NCBI GenBank assembly: GCA_038850735.1
Contig: JAWCLO010000003.1
Coordinates: 1 to 64,000, forward strand
DNA length: 64,000 nt
From: Methanomassiliicoccales archaeon
GTDB taxonomy: Archaea > Thermoplasmatota > Thermoplasmata > Methanomassiliicoccales > JACIVX01
Reading direction: 5' to 3'
Positions 18,870-26,965 of the stretch are shown here, piece after piece. Under the pieces are notes generated by a model. It saw nothing but the letters and a program-made list of their open reading frames with translations. It did no database searches and was not told the DNA's origin. How positions within the stretch are numbered: position 1 is the stretch's first letter; the number at the start of each line of letters is the position of its first letter. The translations under genes and the position numbers were made by a program.

Positions 18870-19853
18870 GTGACGATAAAGAAAGTCCTTATTGCTGACG
18901 ATAACCCAGCAATTCTCGAAGTTGTATCTGAACTCGTATCGAATGCTGGCTATCAACCGCTTACTGCAACTGGGGGCAGAGAATGTCTTTCAAAAGTGGA
19001 GTCCGAGAAGCCGGATCTTATCCTTCTCGATATCACCATGCCAGATGTTGATGGCTGGAGCGTTTTGAGAGAATTGAAGCAAAAAGGGATTACCGAGAAA
19101 ACGAAGGTCATAATGCTAACAGCTGCAACTGACGTAAGTACTGACATTTTCGGTCTTCAGGATGTTGTCGCGGGCTACATTCGGAAACCCTTCAACAATA
19201 AGGATTTGGAAGGAAGGTTGAAATCCGTATTGGAAGCAACGCAGACAGTTCTCCCGACAGCGGGAGCTGGAGAAAGAAAGAAAGGCGTCGGTTTTCTTGC
19301 CAAGATAAAAGTAGGACGGCAAGTTCCAGATGGAATGGAAAAGCCAGCGAGCACTGCGATGCGATATGAATTGAAGAGAGGTTTCAGCTATTTGATCAAA
19401 GAGAAGAAACCGAAAAAATCATTCGAGATCTTTGTGGATCAAGTAATGCACAATATACAGGGTCTCTGCATTTCAAGGCAGCATCCCGAAATCATAAGAA
19501 AGACCTGGGGGCTGGAGAAAACCCCAATCATATGGTTAAGCAACCAGCTGGGGAAAGTTTACATTAATCCAACTAATATCAGCATTCTGAGCGATACTAT
19601 CATAAGATTTATAGAAAAGAGTGGAGACAGCGTCATACTCATTGACGGCATTGAGTTTCTTGTGATTAGCAATGATTTTAACAAAACACTGAGGATGATT
19701 CACCATGTCACAGAAGCTGTGATGGAGTTTAAATCTCGCTTAATACTTTCTGTGGATCCACGAGCTTTTGACACAAGGGAGCTTGCTCTTCTTGAAAGGA
19801 ATATGGAAATAATCGATGCAATGGAGGAGGAGGGTTTAAAACCTCTCAGGTGA
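18870..19853 (+). CDS. Response regulator receiver domain fused to DUF835
   Basis: The protein has about 327 residues from this start. The N-terminal receiver domain begins MTIKKVLIADD, with the phospho-acceptor Asp in LLDITMPDVDGW and the Lys in GYIRKPF. A short linker leads to a C-terminal DUF835 domain (about the last 150 residues), with GFSYLIKEKKPKKSFE, a WLSNQLG segment and IDGIEFLVISNDF. DUF835 proteins are common in Euryarchaeota and Thermoplasmatota sensory systems, function unknown. The GTG at 18870 gives a normal receiver start. The frame is open back to a GTG at 18750 close to a TATA-like element (18709-18720), so a longer leaderless form is possible. No kinase is nearby. Confidence 0.8.
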   Translation: MTIKKVLIADDNPAILEVVSELVSNAGYQPLTATGGRECLSKVESEKPDLILLDITMPDVDGWSVLRELKQKGITEKTKVIMLTAATDVSTDIFGLQDVVAGYIRKPFNNKDLEGRLKSVLEATQTVLPTAGAGERKKGVGFLAKIKVGRQVPDGMEKPASTAMRYELKRGFSYLIKEKKPKKSFEIFVDQVMHNIQGLCISRQHPEIIRKTWGLEKTPIIWLSNQLGKVYINPTNISILSDTIIRFIEKSGDSVILIDGIEFLVISNDFNKTLRMIHHVTEAVMEFKSRLILSVDPRAFDTRELALLERNMEIIDAMEEEGLKPLR

Positions 19854-19899
19854 TGAATCTCGTTCAGGATTCTAATAATACCTCTAACGGAGGAAGAGC

Positions 19900-21183
19900 A
19901 TGTCGGATACAAGAATTGTGAATGTTGAGGCGAGAGAGATTCTCGATTCTAGGGGAAACCCTACAATTGAAGTTGAAGTAAAGACCAAGAGTTCGATAGG
20001 AAGGGCTGCAGCCCCGTCAGGGGCGTCGACTGGAATTTACGAAGCCATCGAGCTAAGGGACGGAGGACTCCGATACGGCGGAAAAGGCGTCTTAAAGGCC
20101 GTCGAAAATGTGAACTGCATAGTTCGCCCAAAGCTGGAGGGGATGGATGCAGCTTCGCAGGGGGAGATTGACCAGGTACTGCTGGAATTGGATGGCACGA
20201 AAAATAAGTCTCGTTTGGGAGCCAACGCAATAACGGCAGTCTCTATGGCGTGTGCTAAGGCAGGTGCCGCTGCATTGGGGAAGGAACTGTATGACCATCT
20301 TGGAAAGGGCAATCCATTATTGCCTGTGCCGTTCATGAACGTAATAAATGGAGGTAAACACGCTGGAGGCAAGTTACGATTCCAAGAATTCATGATTGCT
20401 CCTGCGGGTATGAAGTGTTTTTCCGAAGCGTTGAGAGCAGGAGCAGAGGTTTATCAATCTCTGCGCTCTCTGCTCAAAAAGGAGTATGGACCAGCAGCAA
20501 TTAATGTTGGAGACGAGGGAGGTTTTGTTCCCCAAATCAATACAACATATCAAGCGCTCGACATTCTCGTGAGGGCGATCGAAATGGCAGGTTATTCTCC
20601 TGGAAAGGAAGTCTATCTCGCACTCGATCCAGCTGCAAGTGAGTTCTTTGATTCTGGTACATACAGTTTCGATGACAAGAAATATGATGAAAACGAAATC
20701 ATCGATTTCTATGTATCGCTGGTTTCATCCTACCCCATTCTCAGTCTTGAGGACCCAGTAGAAGAGAACTCATTCGATGCAATGGCAGAACTTACTCGCA
20801 GAATCGGAAATTCAATCCAGATCGTAGGAGACGATATTTTTGTCACAAATTCAGAGCGCCTTCGCAAGGGAATAGACAAAGGTGCTGGTAACGCACTTCT
20901 GCTGAAGGTTAATCAGGTGGGTACGCTCACGGAATCGTTCGAAGCGGCAGATCTTGCGTTTCGCTCTGGGTACAACGTGATGGTCAGTCATCGTTCTGGT
21001 GAGACTGAGGACACGACGATCGCAGATATTGCGGTTGCTCTCGGGTGCGGGCAGATAAAAACTGGTGCTCCCGCTAGAGGAGAAAGGACGGCTAAATACA
21101 ACCGCCTTCTGCTCATCGAGCGCATTTCAGGGTCAAAGACTAAATTTCCCGGAGTAGAAGCAATCAAGAAAAGGAGTTCATGA
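19900..21183 (+). CDS. eno: Enolase
   Basis: This 427-residue glycolytic enzyme interconverts 2-phosphoglycerate and phosphoenolpyruvate. Family blocks include AREILDSRGNPTIEVEV, the GASTGIYEAIELRD loop, INGGKHAGGKLRFQEFMI, NVGDEGGFVP with catalytic Glu, the Mg ligands in ALDPAASEF, LEDPVEEN and GDDIFVTN, and LLKVNQVGTLTE with SHRSGETEDT. Length is normal. GGAGGAAG lies before the ATG at 19900. The following pncA-pncB pair is about 60 bases downstream and could share the transcript. Confidence 0.97.
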   Translation: MSDTRIVNVEAREILDSRGNPTIEVEVKTKSSIGRAAAPSGASTGIYEAIELRDGGLRYGGKGVLKAVENVNCIVRPKLEGMDAASQGEIDQVLLELDGTKNKSRLGANAITAVSMACAKAGAAALGKELYDHLGKGNPLLPVPFMNVINGGKHAGGKLRFQEFMIAPAGMKCFSEALRAGAEVYQSLRSLLKKEYGPAAINVGDEGGFVPQINTTYQALDILVRAIEMAGYSPGKEVYLALDPAASEFFDSGTYSFDDKKYDENEIIDFYVSLVSSYPILSLEDPVEENSFDAMAELTRRIGNSIQIVGDDIFVTNSERLRKGIDKGAGNALLLKVNQVGTLTESFEAADLAFRSGYNVMVSHRSGETEDTTIADIAVALGCGQIKTGAPARGERTAKYNRLLLIERISGSKTKFPGVEAIKKRSS

Positions 21184-21241
21184 TGGAAGAGTGCGAAAAA
21201 TGTATTAAGATTCATCGTTCATTAGTATTTTGGGTGATGCT

Positions 21242-21772
21242 GTGAAGAGAGCGATTGTAGTCGTTGATATGATTAATGATTTTGTTTATGGGAAATTCGG
21301 CAGCGAACGGGCAAGGGGAATAGTGTCATCTGTTTCTACGCTTGTTGACACGGCCCGAAAGAGGGGAGACCTCATTGTATTTACAAGAGATGCGCATTCG
21401 AGTTCCGATCCAGAGTTGGAAATATGGGGTGACCACGCCATGAAGGGGACGGCAGGATCCGAAATTATTCCAGATCTCAAAGTGAAAGAAGGTGATCATG
21501 TTATAGAAAAAACGACGTATAGTTCATTTTTCAATACAAACCTTGATGAAGTGCTTAAGAAGCACGGTATCAAAGAAGTTGTGATCGTAGGTGTGACTAC
21601 GGATATTTGCGTGCGGCATACTGCGGCTGACGCCTTCTTCAGGGGTTACAAGATAGTGATACCGAAAGAATGTGTTCAAACAATTTCTGACGAGATCCAG
21701 GATAGAGCGCTCGATGAAATGAAGCGTCTTTACAAAGCTAGGATCGAAGAATTAAGCAAGGTGATATCCTGA
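21242..21772 (+). CDS. Nicotinamidase (isochorismatase-family cysteine hydrolase)
   Basis: This 176-residue amidohydrolase turns nicotinamide into nicotinate for NAD salvage. The catalytic triad is visible: Asp in VVDMINDFVYG, the Lys near the KTTYSSFFNT segment, and Cys in VTTDICVRHTA with the preceding cis-peptide VGVTTD. The GTG at 21242 (MKRAIVVVD) is chosen since GGGTGAT lies three bases before it; a TTG four codons upstream is less likely. It overlaps the start of the nicotinate phosphoribosyltransferase gene, which acts next in the pathway and supports nicotinamidase over other isochorismatase-fold enzymes. Confidence 0.85.
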   Translation: MKRAIVVVDMINDFVYGKFGSERARGIVSSVSTLVDTARKRGDLIVFTRDAHSSSDPELEIWGDHAMKGTAGSEIIPDLKVKEGDHVIEKTTYSSFFNTNLDEVLKKHGIKEVVIVGVTTDICVRHTAADAFFRGYKIVIPKECVQTISDEIQDRALDEMKRLYKARIEELSKVIS

Positions 21773-22959
21773 AAAGGTTTTTTTCGGCATCGGATGAACA
21801 GATACTCGAGGGACTCACTACAGACGTTTATTTTACGAGAACGATCGAAGTTCTTAGGGCAAAAGGAATGATGGGCCAACAGGCATTATCTGAATTCACT
21901 ACCGGAGATCTTCCGAACAATTGGAAGTGGGGAGTTTTCTGTGGATTGGAAGAAGTTGTCAGGTTGATGGAGGGAAAAAATATTGATCTTTGGGGCCTGC
22001 CCGAAGGAACCGTTTTCCGCGCGCGAACCGCGAGAGGTATCAAGGTACCGGTTCTTACAGTCAATGGCTCTTATTCTGAATACTGCATTTACGAAACACC
22101 AATGCTCGGTATGATGTGCCATTCAAGTGGCATTGCAACAATGGCAGCGAGATGTAAGAAAGCTGCTGGTAATAAGCTGGTTATTTCTTTTGGGATTAGG
22201 CGCATGCACCCTTCGATTTGTCCTGTGATCGATAGGGCGGCATTCATAGGCGGATGCGATGCGGTTTCATCGCTCTTAGGAGCTCAGACGATTGGTGAAA
22301 AGCCTCGCGGAACTATGCCTCATGCACTTATAATCATGTTCGGTGATCAGAAAGCGGCATTTATGGCCTTCGATGAGGTTGTTGATAAGGATATCCCTCG
22401 TGTTGCTTTGATTGATACATATTCAGATGAGAAACAAGAAGCAATTATGGCCTGCGAGGCTGTAAAGAATTTGTGGGGCGTGCGACTTGACACGCCCGGT
22501 TCAAGAAAGGGATCATTTCAAGAGCTGATCAGAGAGGTCAGGTGGGAAATGGACATCAGAGGGTATAAACATGTCAGAATTATTGTATCTGGAGGGATTG
22601 ATGAAAAGGTTATTCCTTCGCTTGTCGAAGCTGGTGCGGATGGATTCGGTGTTGGAACAAGCATCAGCAATGCTAGAACTATAGATTTTGCCATGGATAT
22701 TGTTGAAAAGGACGGTCAACCGGTCGCAAAGCGCGGCAAATTTGGTGGAAGAAAATACCTCTTCAGATGTGATGGCTGCCTGGAGTATGAGGTATCACTC
22801 TCAAGAGACGACGTACCTCGGTGCAGTAAATGTCAGAGCGAAATGCGACTTGCGGAGATTCCAATCATTTCTGGTGGAAAAAGGGTTTACGAAGAAAGAA
22901 CACCAAGAGAAATACGAGCTTACGTTCTCAAACAGCTTGAAAAAGTCGAAGTAGATTGA
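21769..22959 (+). CDS. Nicotinate phosphoribosyltransferase (probable CTG start)
   Basis: This enzyme of about 396 residues makes nicotinate mononucleotide from nicotinate and PRPP. Core signatures are FSFGIRRMHPSICPVIDR-like residues (here SFGIRRMHPSICP), GTMPHALI, IDTYSDEKQEA, RLDTPGSRKG and VSGGIDE, then a C-terminal zinc ribbon (CDGCLEYEV with CSKCQ). The first ATG is at 21868, but the frame upstream encodes SASDEQILEGL and TTDVYFTRTIEVL, the conserved N-terminus known from Thermoplasma. No ATG, GTG or TTG is there. A CTG at 21769 overlaps the nicotinamidase stop (CTGA) and follows GGTGAT by three bases, the same spacing as in the nicotinamidase gene. Confidence 0.88.
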   Translation: MKRFFSASDEQILEGLTTDVYFTRTIEVLRAKGMMGQQALSEFTTGDLPNNWKWGVFCGLEEVVRLMEGKNIDLWGLPEGTVFRARTARGIKVPVLTVNGSYSEYCIYETPMLGMMCHSSGIATMAARCKKAAGNKLVISFGIRRMHPSICPVIDRAAFIGGCDAVSSLLGAQTIGEKPRGTMPHALIIMFGDQKAAFMAFDEVVDKDIPRVALIDTYSDEKQEAIMACEAVKNLWGVRLDTPGSRKGSFQELIREVRWEMDIRGYKHVRIIVSGGIDEKVIPSLVEAGADGFGVGTSISNARTIDFAMDIVEKDGQPVAKRGKFGGRKYLFRCDGCLEYEVSLSRDDVPRCSKCQSEMRLAEIPIISGGKRVYEERTPREIRAYVLKQLEKVEVD

Positions 22960-22980
22960 TATAGTTGAGGGTTTTGATAC

Positions 22981-23430
22981 ATGGACGAAGGCGAATTCGA
23001 AGTCTGCATAGAACTCATTGACGACTATAAATTCCGCGCTACTTTTTGCTCACCTAAAATCCAGGATTTGGTTCTTGATGAGCCTAAACCGCTCGGGAGT
23101 GGAGAGTATCCAAACGCCGGGAAATTGCTTGCTGCAGCTATTGGAAACTGCCTATGTGCAAGTCTCGCCTTCTGTCTGAGAAAAGCGAAGGCTGAAGTGA
23201 AGTCTCTTACCGGCAGGGTATACACGACAATGGAGCGCAATGCGAAGGGGAGGTTGCGTCTTACTCGAATTCGTGTTGAAATTATTCCGGAAGTTGACAG
23301 TTTTGAGAAGCTCAAACACTGTGCCGACATATTCGAAGATTTTTGTATTGTTACCCAAAGTGTGAAAAATGGAATTCCAATCGAGGTAAAATTCAAGGCA
23401 TCTTCTGATGAAGGTAAAAATACTCATTAA
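22981..23430 (+). CDS. OsmC-family peroxiredoxin-like protein
   Basis: This 149-residue protein has the OsmC/Ohr fold. The two redox cysteines appear in the expected contexts: AAAIGNCLCASLAFCL in the long helix and FEDFCIVTQSVKNGIP near the C-terminus. Family members reduce organic hydroperoxides with a thiol donor; several archaeal ones are uncharacterised. It follows the nicotinate phosphoribosyltransferase gene by about 20 bases and may be cotranscribed. Its 3' end overlaps the convergent nucleotidyltransferase-fold gene by 38 bases. Confidence 0.82.
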   Translation: MDEGEFEVCIELIDDYKFRATFCSPKIQDLVLDEPKPLGSGEYPNAGKLLAAAIGNCLCASLAFCLRKAKAEVKSLTGRVYTTMERNAKGRLRLTRIRVEIIPEVDSFEKLKHCADIFEDFCIVTQSVKNGIPIEVKFKASSDEGKNTH

Positions 23431-23842
23431 GTTTAGTTTTCCAGTCTTTTTCATTCTCGCTCCATATTCTGAGGTACAAATCAAGATCCATTGTTAAGTC
23501 TCTCTTGAATTCTTCCAAAGAGGGGCATATTGAAAGATCTAACGTTCGCTCTGAATTCTTTTTTAGACATGCCCTCAGTCTTGAAGGTGATCTTCTCAGT
23601 GCACTCAATTTCCATTTCGGTCGTCCCTTAGCATCTAAATATTCGTATTTTTTCGCAGTCTTGTTTGAATCGTAAATCAACAGAATATCGATATCTCGAG
23701 GATTTTCCTTGCACTTCAAAAAACTGCCGAACAAGTACACTTCCTTGATATGCATTGGAAGATCATCATTTTCGATTTTCGTCATAATCCTTTCGAGTTT
23801 CTTATATAGCCATTCACGCCTTGATGAATGCATACCTTGCAT
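23393..23842 (-). CDS. Nucleotidyltransferase-fold protein
   Basis: This 149-residue protein has the polymerase-beta-like nucleotidyltransferase core: VYLFGSFLKCKENPRDIDILLIYD, with the GS motif and two acidic residues (D-x-D). The third acidic position may be in RTLDLSI. The C-terminal half is rich in Arg, Lys and aromatic residues. Such minimal enzymes may adenylylate a partner or act as antitoxins with HEPN proteins, but no HEPN gene is adjacent. The specific role is unknown. A Met three codons in (MHSSRREW) is an alternative start. Confidence 0.7.
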   Translation of the reverse strand: MQGMHSSRREWLYKKLERIMTKIENDDLPMHIKEVYLFGSFLKCKENPRDIDILLIYDSNKTAKKYEYLDAKGRPKWKLSALRRSPSRLRACLKKNSERTLDLSICPSLEEFKRDLTMDLDLYLRIWSENEKDWKTKLNEYFYLHQKMP

Positions 23843-23958
23843 GAATCGCCTACATAATAATATAGCAAAGGCATCAAATAAATTCTCTTTCCTGTAATCG
23901 GTCTCGCAAAACTTCGCCGGAATTCAAAATTATTAATCTCTTTCATTGGAATTACTTC

Positions 23959-24405
23959 ATGATGATCGATGAAAAAGACCGGGCAATTCTCGAAGAGTTG
24001 AAAAAAGATGCAAGGCGAACAACTAAGGAGATCTCTAGGGCAGTCAATATGCCAAGGGCAACCGTTCATGAAAGAATAAAAAAGATGTATGAGAAAGGCA
24101 TCATCAAGGAATTCACCGCAGTGCCAGATTATGTGAAGTTAGGCGAACCAATACTTGTATTCATTCTTGTTTCGTTTATACCGAATCCAAAGATTTCACA
24201 AAGAGAGGTTGCCCAGCAAATAGCAGATTTACCTGGAGTGACGGAAGTCCATTTGATATCGGGCGAATACGACATTCTTCTTAAGATAAGGGGAAAATCA
24301 ATGGAAGACATAGGTTCATTGGTTATCGATAGGTTAAGGCAAATTGAAGGGGTGGGGAGAACGATGACATGCGCAGCATTTGCAACGGTGAAAGAAAGAA
24401 TATGA
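23959..24405 (+). CDS. Lrp/AsnC-family transcriptional regulator
   Basis: This 148-residue protein has an N-terminal winged helix (DEKDRAILEELKKDARR, MPRATVHERIKKM) and a C-terminal RAM ligand-binding domain (LPGVTEVHLISGEYDILLKI). It is a full-length archaeal Lrp-type regulator that would bind DNA as an octamer or dimer, possibly responding to an amino acid. Neighbours do not show its target. An A/T-rich element before the start (around 23929-23938) may be its promoter. Confidence 0.9.
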   Translation: MMIDEKDRAILEELKKDARRTTKEISRAVNMPRATVHERIKKMYEKGIIKEFTAVPDYVKLGEPILVFILVSFIPNPKISQREVAQQIADLPGVTEVHLISGEYDILLKIRGKSMEDIGSLVIDRLRQIEGVGRTMTCAAFATVKERI

Positions 24406-24653
24406 AACTCTTTGTAGGATGTGATTGATCAACATCTATTTATGCAGGACAGTTACAGCTACACGTGCCAGTGAAAGTAGGTCTTGAACTGGATTAACAT
24501 CAAGAAATGCAGAATTGAGTTCGTTAAGGAAACTTTTAAGTCGGAAATTAGGATATTGTTAGATGTCATTTGGTTGCAGCCCTAGATTGCCGGGTCATTT
24601 TCACAGGACGAAATAGACTGCGGCTGGGTGCTGGACCTGGGGGGACGGATATA

Positions 24654-25031
24654 ATGATGAACTATGATAGGTTAGCTGTAGCTATCACTGCTCATCAAAA
24701 CAAAGAAAAGTATCAATCCATCGATGAAGCGAAGTCTCGCTGTAGCTCAGATTATACGGAGACTGAAATTCGCGAATCGAAAAATTGGGTCTCTGGCAGT
24801 ACCTGTGGCAAAAGAGTTTTGCAGGATTCGGAAAGCATTTTTGGCTCATTTTCAAAGAAAAAAATATTGTGCCACTGCGGCTCGATTGCAGACATCGATT
24901 TATCGATTGTTCGTTTGAAATCACGTTTAGGTAAAGAGATCGAGTGTATTGCTTGCAGAAATCAGAGAATTGCGAGGGAGATTGAGTCGTTAGAAGCTCA
25001 TTTTTCTGGGCAAAATGACGAACACTGGTAA
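24654..25031 (+). CDS. Small putative zinc-binding protein, unknown function
   Basis: This is a possible 125-residue protein. Its C-terminal half has CHCG and CIAC pairs spaced about 30 residues apart, suggesting a zinc ribbon, in an acidic and Lys-rich background ending in IESLEAHFSG. A GGGGGG ribosome site at 24639-24644 precedes the ATG at 24654; a second ATG follows directly. The frame is open further upstream to a TTG at 24570, but without support. I do not recognise the family. If it is not a gene, about 770 bases before the CoA-transferase operon would be non-coding. Confidence 0.42.
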   Translation: MMNYDRLAVAITAHQNKEKYQSIDEAKSRCSSDYTETEIRESKNWVSGSTCGKRVLQDSESIFGSFSKKKILCHCGSIADIDLSIVRLKSRLGKEIECIACRNQRIAREIESLEAHFSGQNDEHW

Positions 25032-25118
25032 TCCCCACTCATTTGTCTCGATGGAATCAATTCAGCCTCAGCAAGAATTTCATAATTTCCCTGATATGAT
25101 GTTTTTTTTGAAGGAAAT

Positions 25119-25128
25119 CTTTATAACT
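25119..25128 (+). promoter_or_regulatory. TATA box of the CoA-transferase-fold / acyl-CoA synthetase operon
   Basis: CTTTATAACT lies about 50-60 bases before the ATG at 25178, in an A/T-rich stretch following a T-run. Transcription would start near 25150. It is the only good promoter candidate before the four closely spaced genes up to 29091. Confidence 0.45.
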
Positions 25129-25177
25129 AAAGTATTTTTGTCTAATTTTTCAATCATTTGGCTTGGAGCGATCAATC

Positions 25178-26110
25178 ATGGGAATTTTTGTAGATCGTAA
25201 TAAGTTGACCACATTAAGGGAGGCCGCTAAAATCATTCAGGACGGAGATATGGTGGCTTTTGGCGGCGGACTTTGCTTAAGAGAACCTATAGCAATGATT
25301 CATGAACTCATTCGCCAAAAGCGCCGTAATCTTCACATTGTCGGTACAGCGCATGGATTCGACGTAGATCTTGCTTGTGGCGGTGGAATTGTCGGTGCGG
25401 TTGAAGAAACACATGTGAGCTTCGAACAGGACTTCGGCTTGGCCCCCAATTATCGTCGTGCATGCGAAAGCGGCATCGTAAAAATTCGTGAAAGTTGCTG
25501 TAATACGATCATCAATCAGCTACGCGCTGCTGAATTTGGAATGCCCTTCGTTCCGATGAGAAGCATAAAGGGTAGCGACGAGATGAAATTTCATCCAGAG
25601 TACAAAGAATTCATTGATCCCTACAGTGGCAAGAAAGTGGTGCTCGTGCCAGCACTTGAACCAGACGTTGCACTCATTCACGTCAATAAAGCCGATGTGC
25701 ATGGTAACGTCAAACTTGAGCCGCCATATGTAGCTGACGTACTTTTTATGAGGGCATCAAAGAAGGTCATTGTGACTGCCGAGGAGATCATATCGGAAGA
25801 AGAAATGAGAAGGATTGGACCTACGGTGCCATATTATGAAATTACTTCGGTAGTCCATGTTCCTTTTGGTGCTCATCCAACCAGTTGTTATCCATACTAC
25901 GCGTATGATCGATCTCACATAGCTGAATACATAAGGTTGGCAAGCGCTGGTCCGGAAGTTTTTAGTAATGAGTATCTTGAGAAATACATCTATGGAATAA
26001 GCGATCATTCGGAATATATCCAAAGAGTTGGTGGTGAAGCTAAGATGAGAAGGCTGGCCTCATGGAGGGAGAGTCCAGAGAAGTGGATGGAGTTGTTTAC
26101 CTATGAGTAA
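25178..26110 (+). CDS. CoA-transferase-family alpha subunit (GctA/IpdA-like)
   Basis: This 310-residue protein is the alpha half of a class I CoA-transferase fold. It has VAFGGGLCLREPIAMIHEL at the N-terminus, ACGGGIVGAVEETHVSFEQ, the LAPNYRRACESG segment and HVNKADVHGNVKLEPP near the C-terminus. Homologues include glutaconate CoA-transferase subunit A and IpdA, a ring-opening hydrolase of steroid catabolism. The start at 25178 (MGIFVDRNKL) is used; the frame is open slightly upstream. Its stop overlaps the next gene by 8 bases, so the two subunits are made together. The partner lacks the transferase Glu. Confidence 0.8.
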   Translation: MGIFVDRNKLTTLREAAKIIQDGDMVAFGGGLCLREPIAMIHELIRQKRRNLHIVGTAHGFDVDLACGGGIVGAVEETHVSFEQDFGLAPNYRRACESGIVKIRESCCNTIINQLRAAEFGMPFVPMRSIKGSDEMKFHPEYKEFIDPYSGKKVVLVPALEPDVALIHVNKADVHGNVKLEPPYVADVLFMRASKKVIVTAEEIISEEEMRRIGPTVPYYEITSVVHVPFGAHPTSCYPYYAYDRSHIAEYIRLASAGPEVFSNEYLEKYIYGISDHSEYIQRVGGEAKMRRLASWRESPEKWMELFTYE

Positions 26111-26945
26111 CGGTTTTGAAGTTGGAATTGACGAGCTCTTTGTGGTGAATGTGGCAAGAACGATCAAGGATCGAACAACCGTCTTTCACGGCGTCTCTTC
26201 ACCTATTCCAATGGTTGCGATGTATTTTGCAAAACTCACGCATGCAAAAGACATGGTATACTTTGGAGGGGTTTCAAGCGCTGTTGACCCTAATCCACCA
26301 TTTTTACCCTACACAACAAACGATTGGGTAATGATTCAGGGAAGAACTGCTATGGTCACCGTAGACAAGATTTTTGATCTTGCTCAAAGAGGCGAACTTG
26401 ATCGCTCATTTTTCAGTGGTGCCCAGATCGACAAGTACGGAAACCAAAATGTGAGTTTGATAGGAACCCCCGATAAATGCAAGATAAAGTTCCCCGGTGG
26501 CGCCGGTGGCTGCAATTTATCCGCTGATTGTGTAAATTATACTATCTGGACAACTCGACATCGTGTGCAGAAAAAAAAGGATAGGATCATTTATACGCTA
26601 GTGGATAAATGTGATTTTATCACAAATATTGGACACATCACGCCATATGGCACGAGAAAGGATCTTGATCTTGTCGGAAATGGTCCAGATTGGGTTGTAA
26701 CGGAGCTGGGTGTCTTTGATTTCGATCCAGATACAAAGATCATGCGACTGCGCTATCTCTATCCCGATACGACGGTTGATACGATTTTGGAAAATACACA
26801 ATTCCGTCCAGTCATACACCCTGAGGTAAGGGTCATGGACATGCCTACCCCCGAGGAAGTCGAACTTATTCGAAAAATTGACCCACTTAAAGTGAGGCAG
26901 CTTGAATTTCAGTCTGAGGAGCTTAAGAGAAAATTCGTCCTATGA
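26103..26945 (+). CDS. CoA-transferase-family beta subunit lacking catalytic Glu (IpdB-like)
   Basis: This 280-residue beta subunit aligns by eye with glutaconate CoA-transferase subunit B: FFSGAQIDKYGNQNVSLIG, KFPGGAGGC and LDLVGNGPDWVVTELGVF correspond clearly. In true transferases the covalent CoA-thioester Glu sits in an ESG motif after THA/YAP-type residues. Here the equivalent strand reads MVYFGGVSS, with Gly instead of Glu. The pair is therefore unlikely to be a CoA transferase. Hydrolase or lyase action on a cyclic or unsaturated acyl-CoA, as in IpdAB or AibAB, is the better guess. Acyl-CoA synthetase genes follow 20 bases downstream. Confidence 0.78.
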   Translation: MSNGFEVGIDELFVVNVARTIKDRTTVFHGVSSPIPMVAMYFAKLTHAKDMVYFGGVSSAVDPNPPFLPYTTNDWVMIQGRTAMVTVDKIFDLAQRGELDRSFFSGAQIDKYGNQNVSLIGTPDKCKIKFPGGAGGCNLSADCVNYTIWTTRHRVQKKKDRIIYTLVDKCDFITNIGHITPYGTRKDLDLVGNGPDWVVTELGVFDFDPDTKIMRLRYLYPDTTVDTILENTQFRPVIHPEVRVMDMPTPEEVELIRKIDPLKVRQLEFQSEELKRKFVL

Positions 26946-26965
26946 TGTGAAGGGGTGTCTAGCTT

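Noticed and set aside
23393-23842. Toxin-antitoxin pair (MNT-HEPN) at the nucleotidyltransferase gene
   Set aside because: No HEPN-type gene lies on either side; the neighbours are OsmC and Lrp genes.
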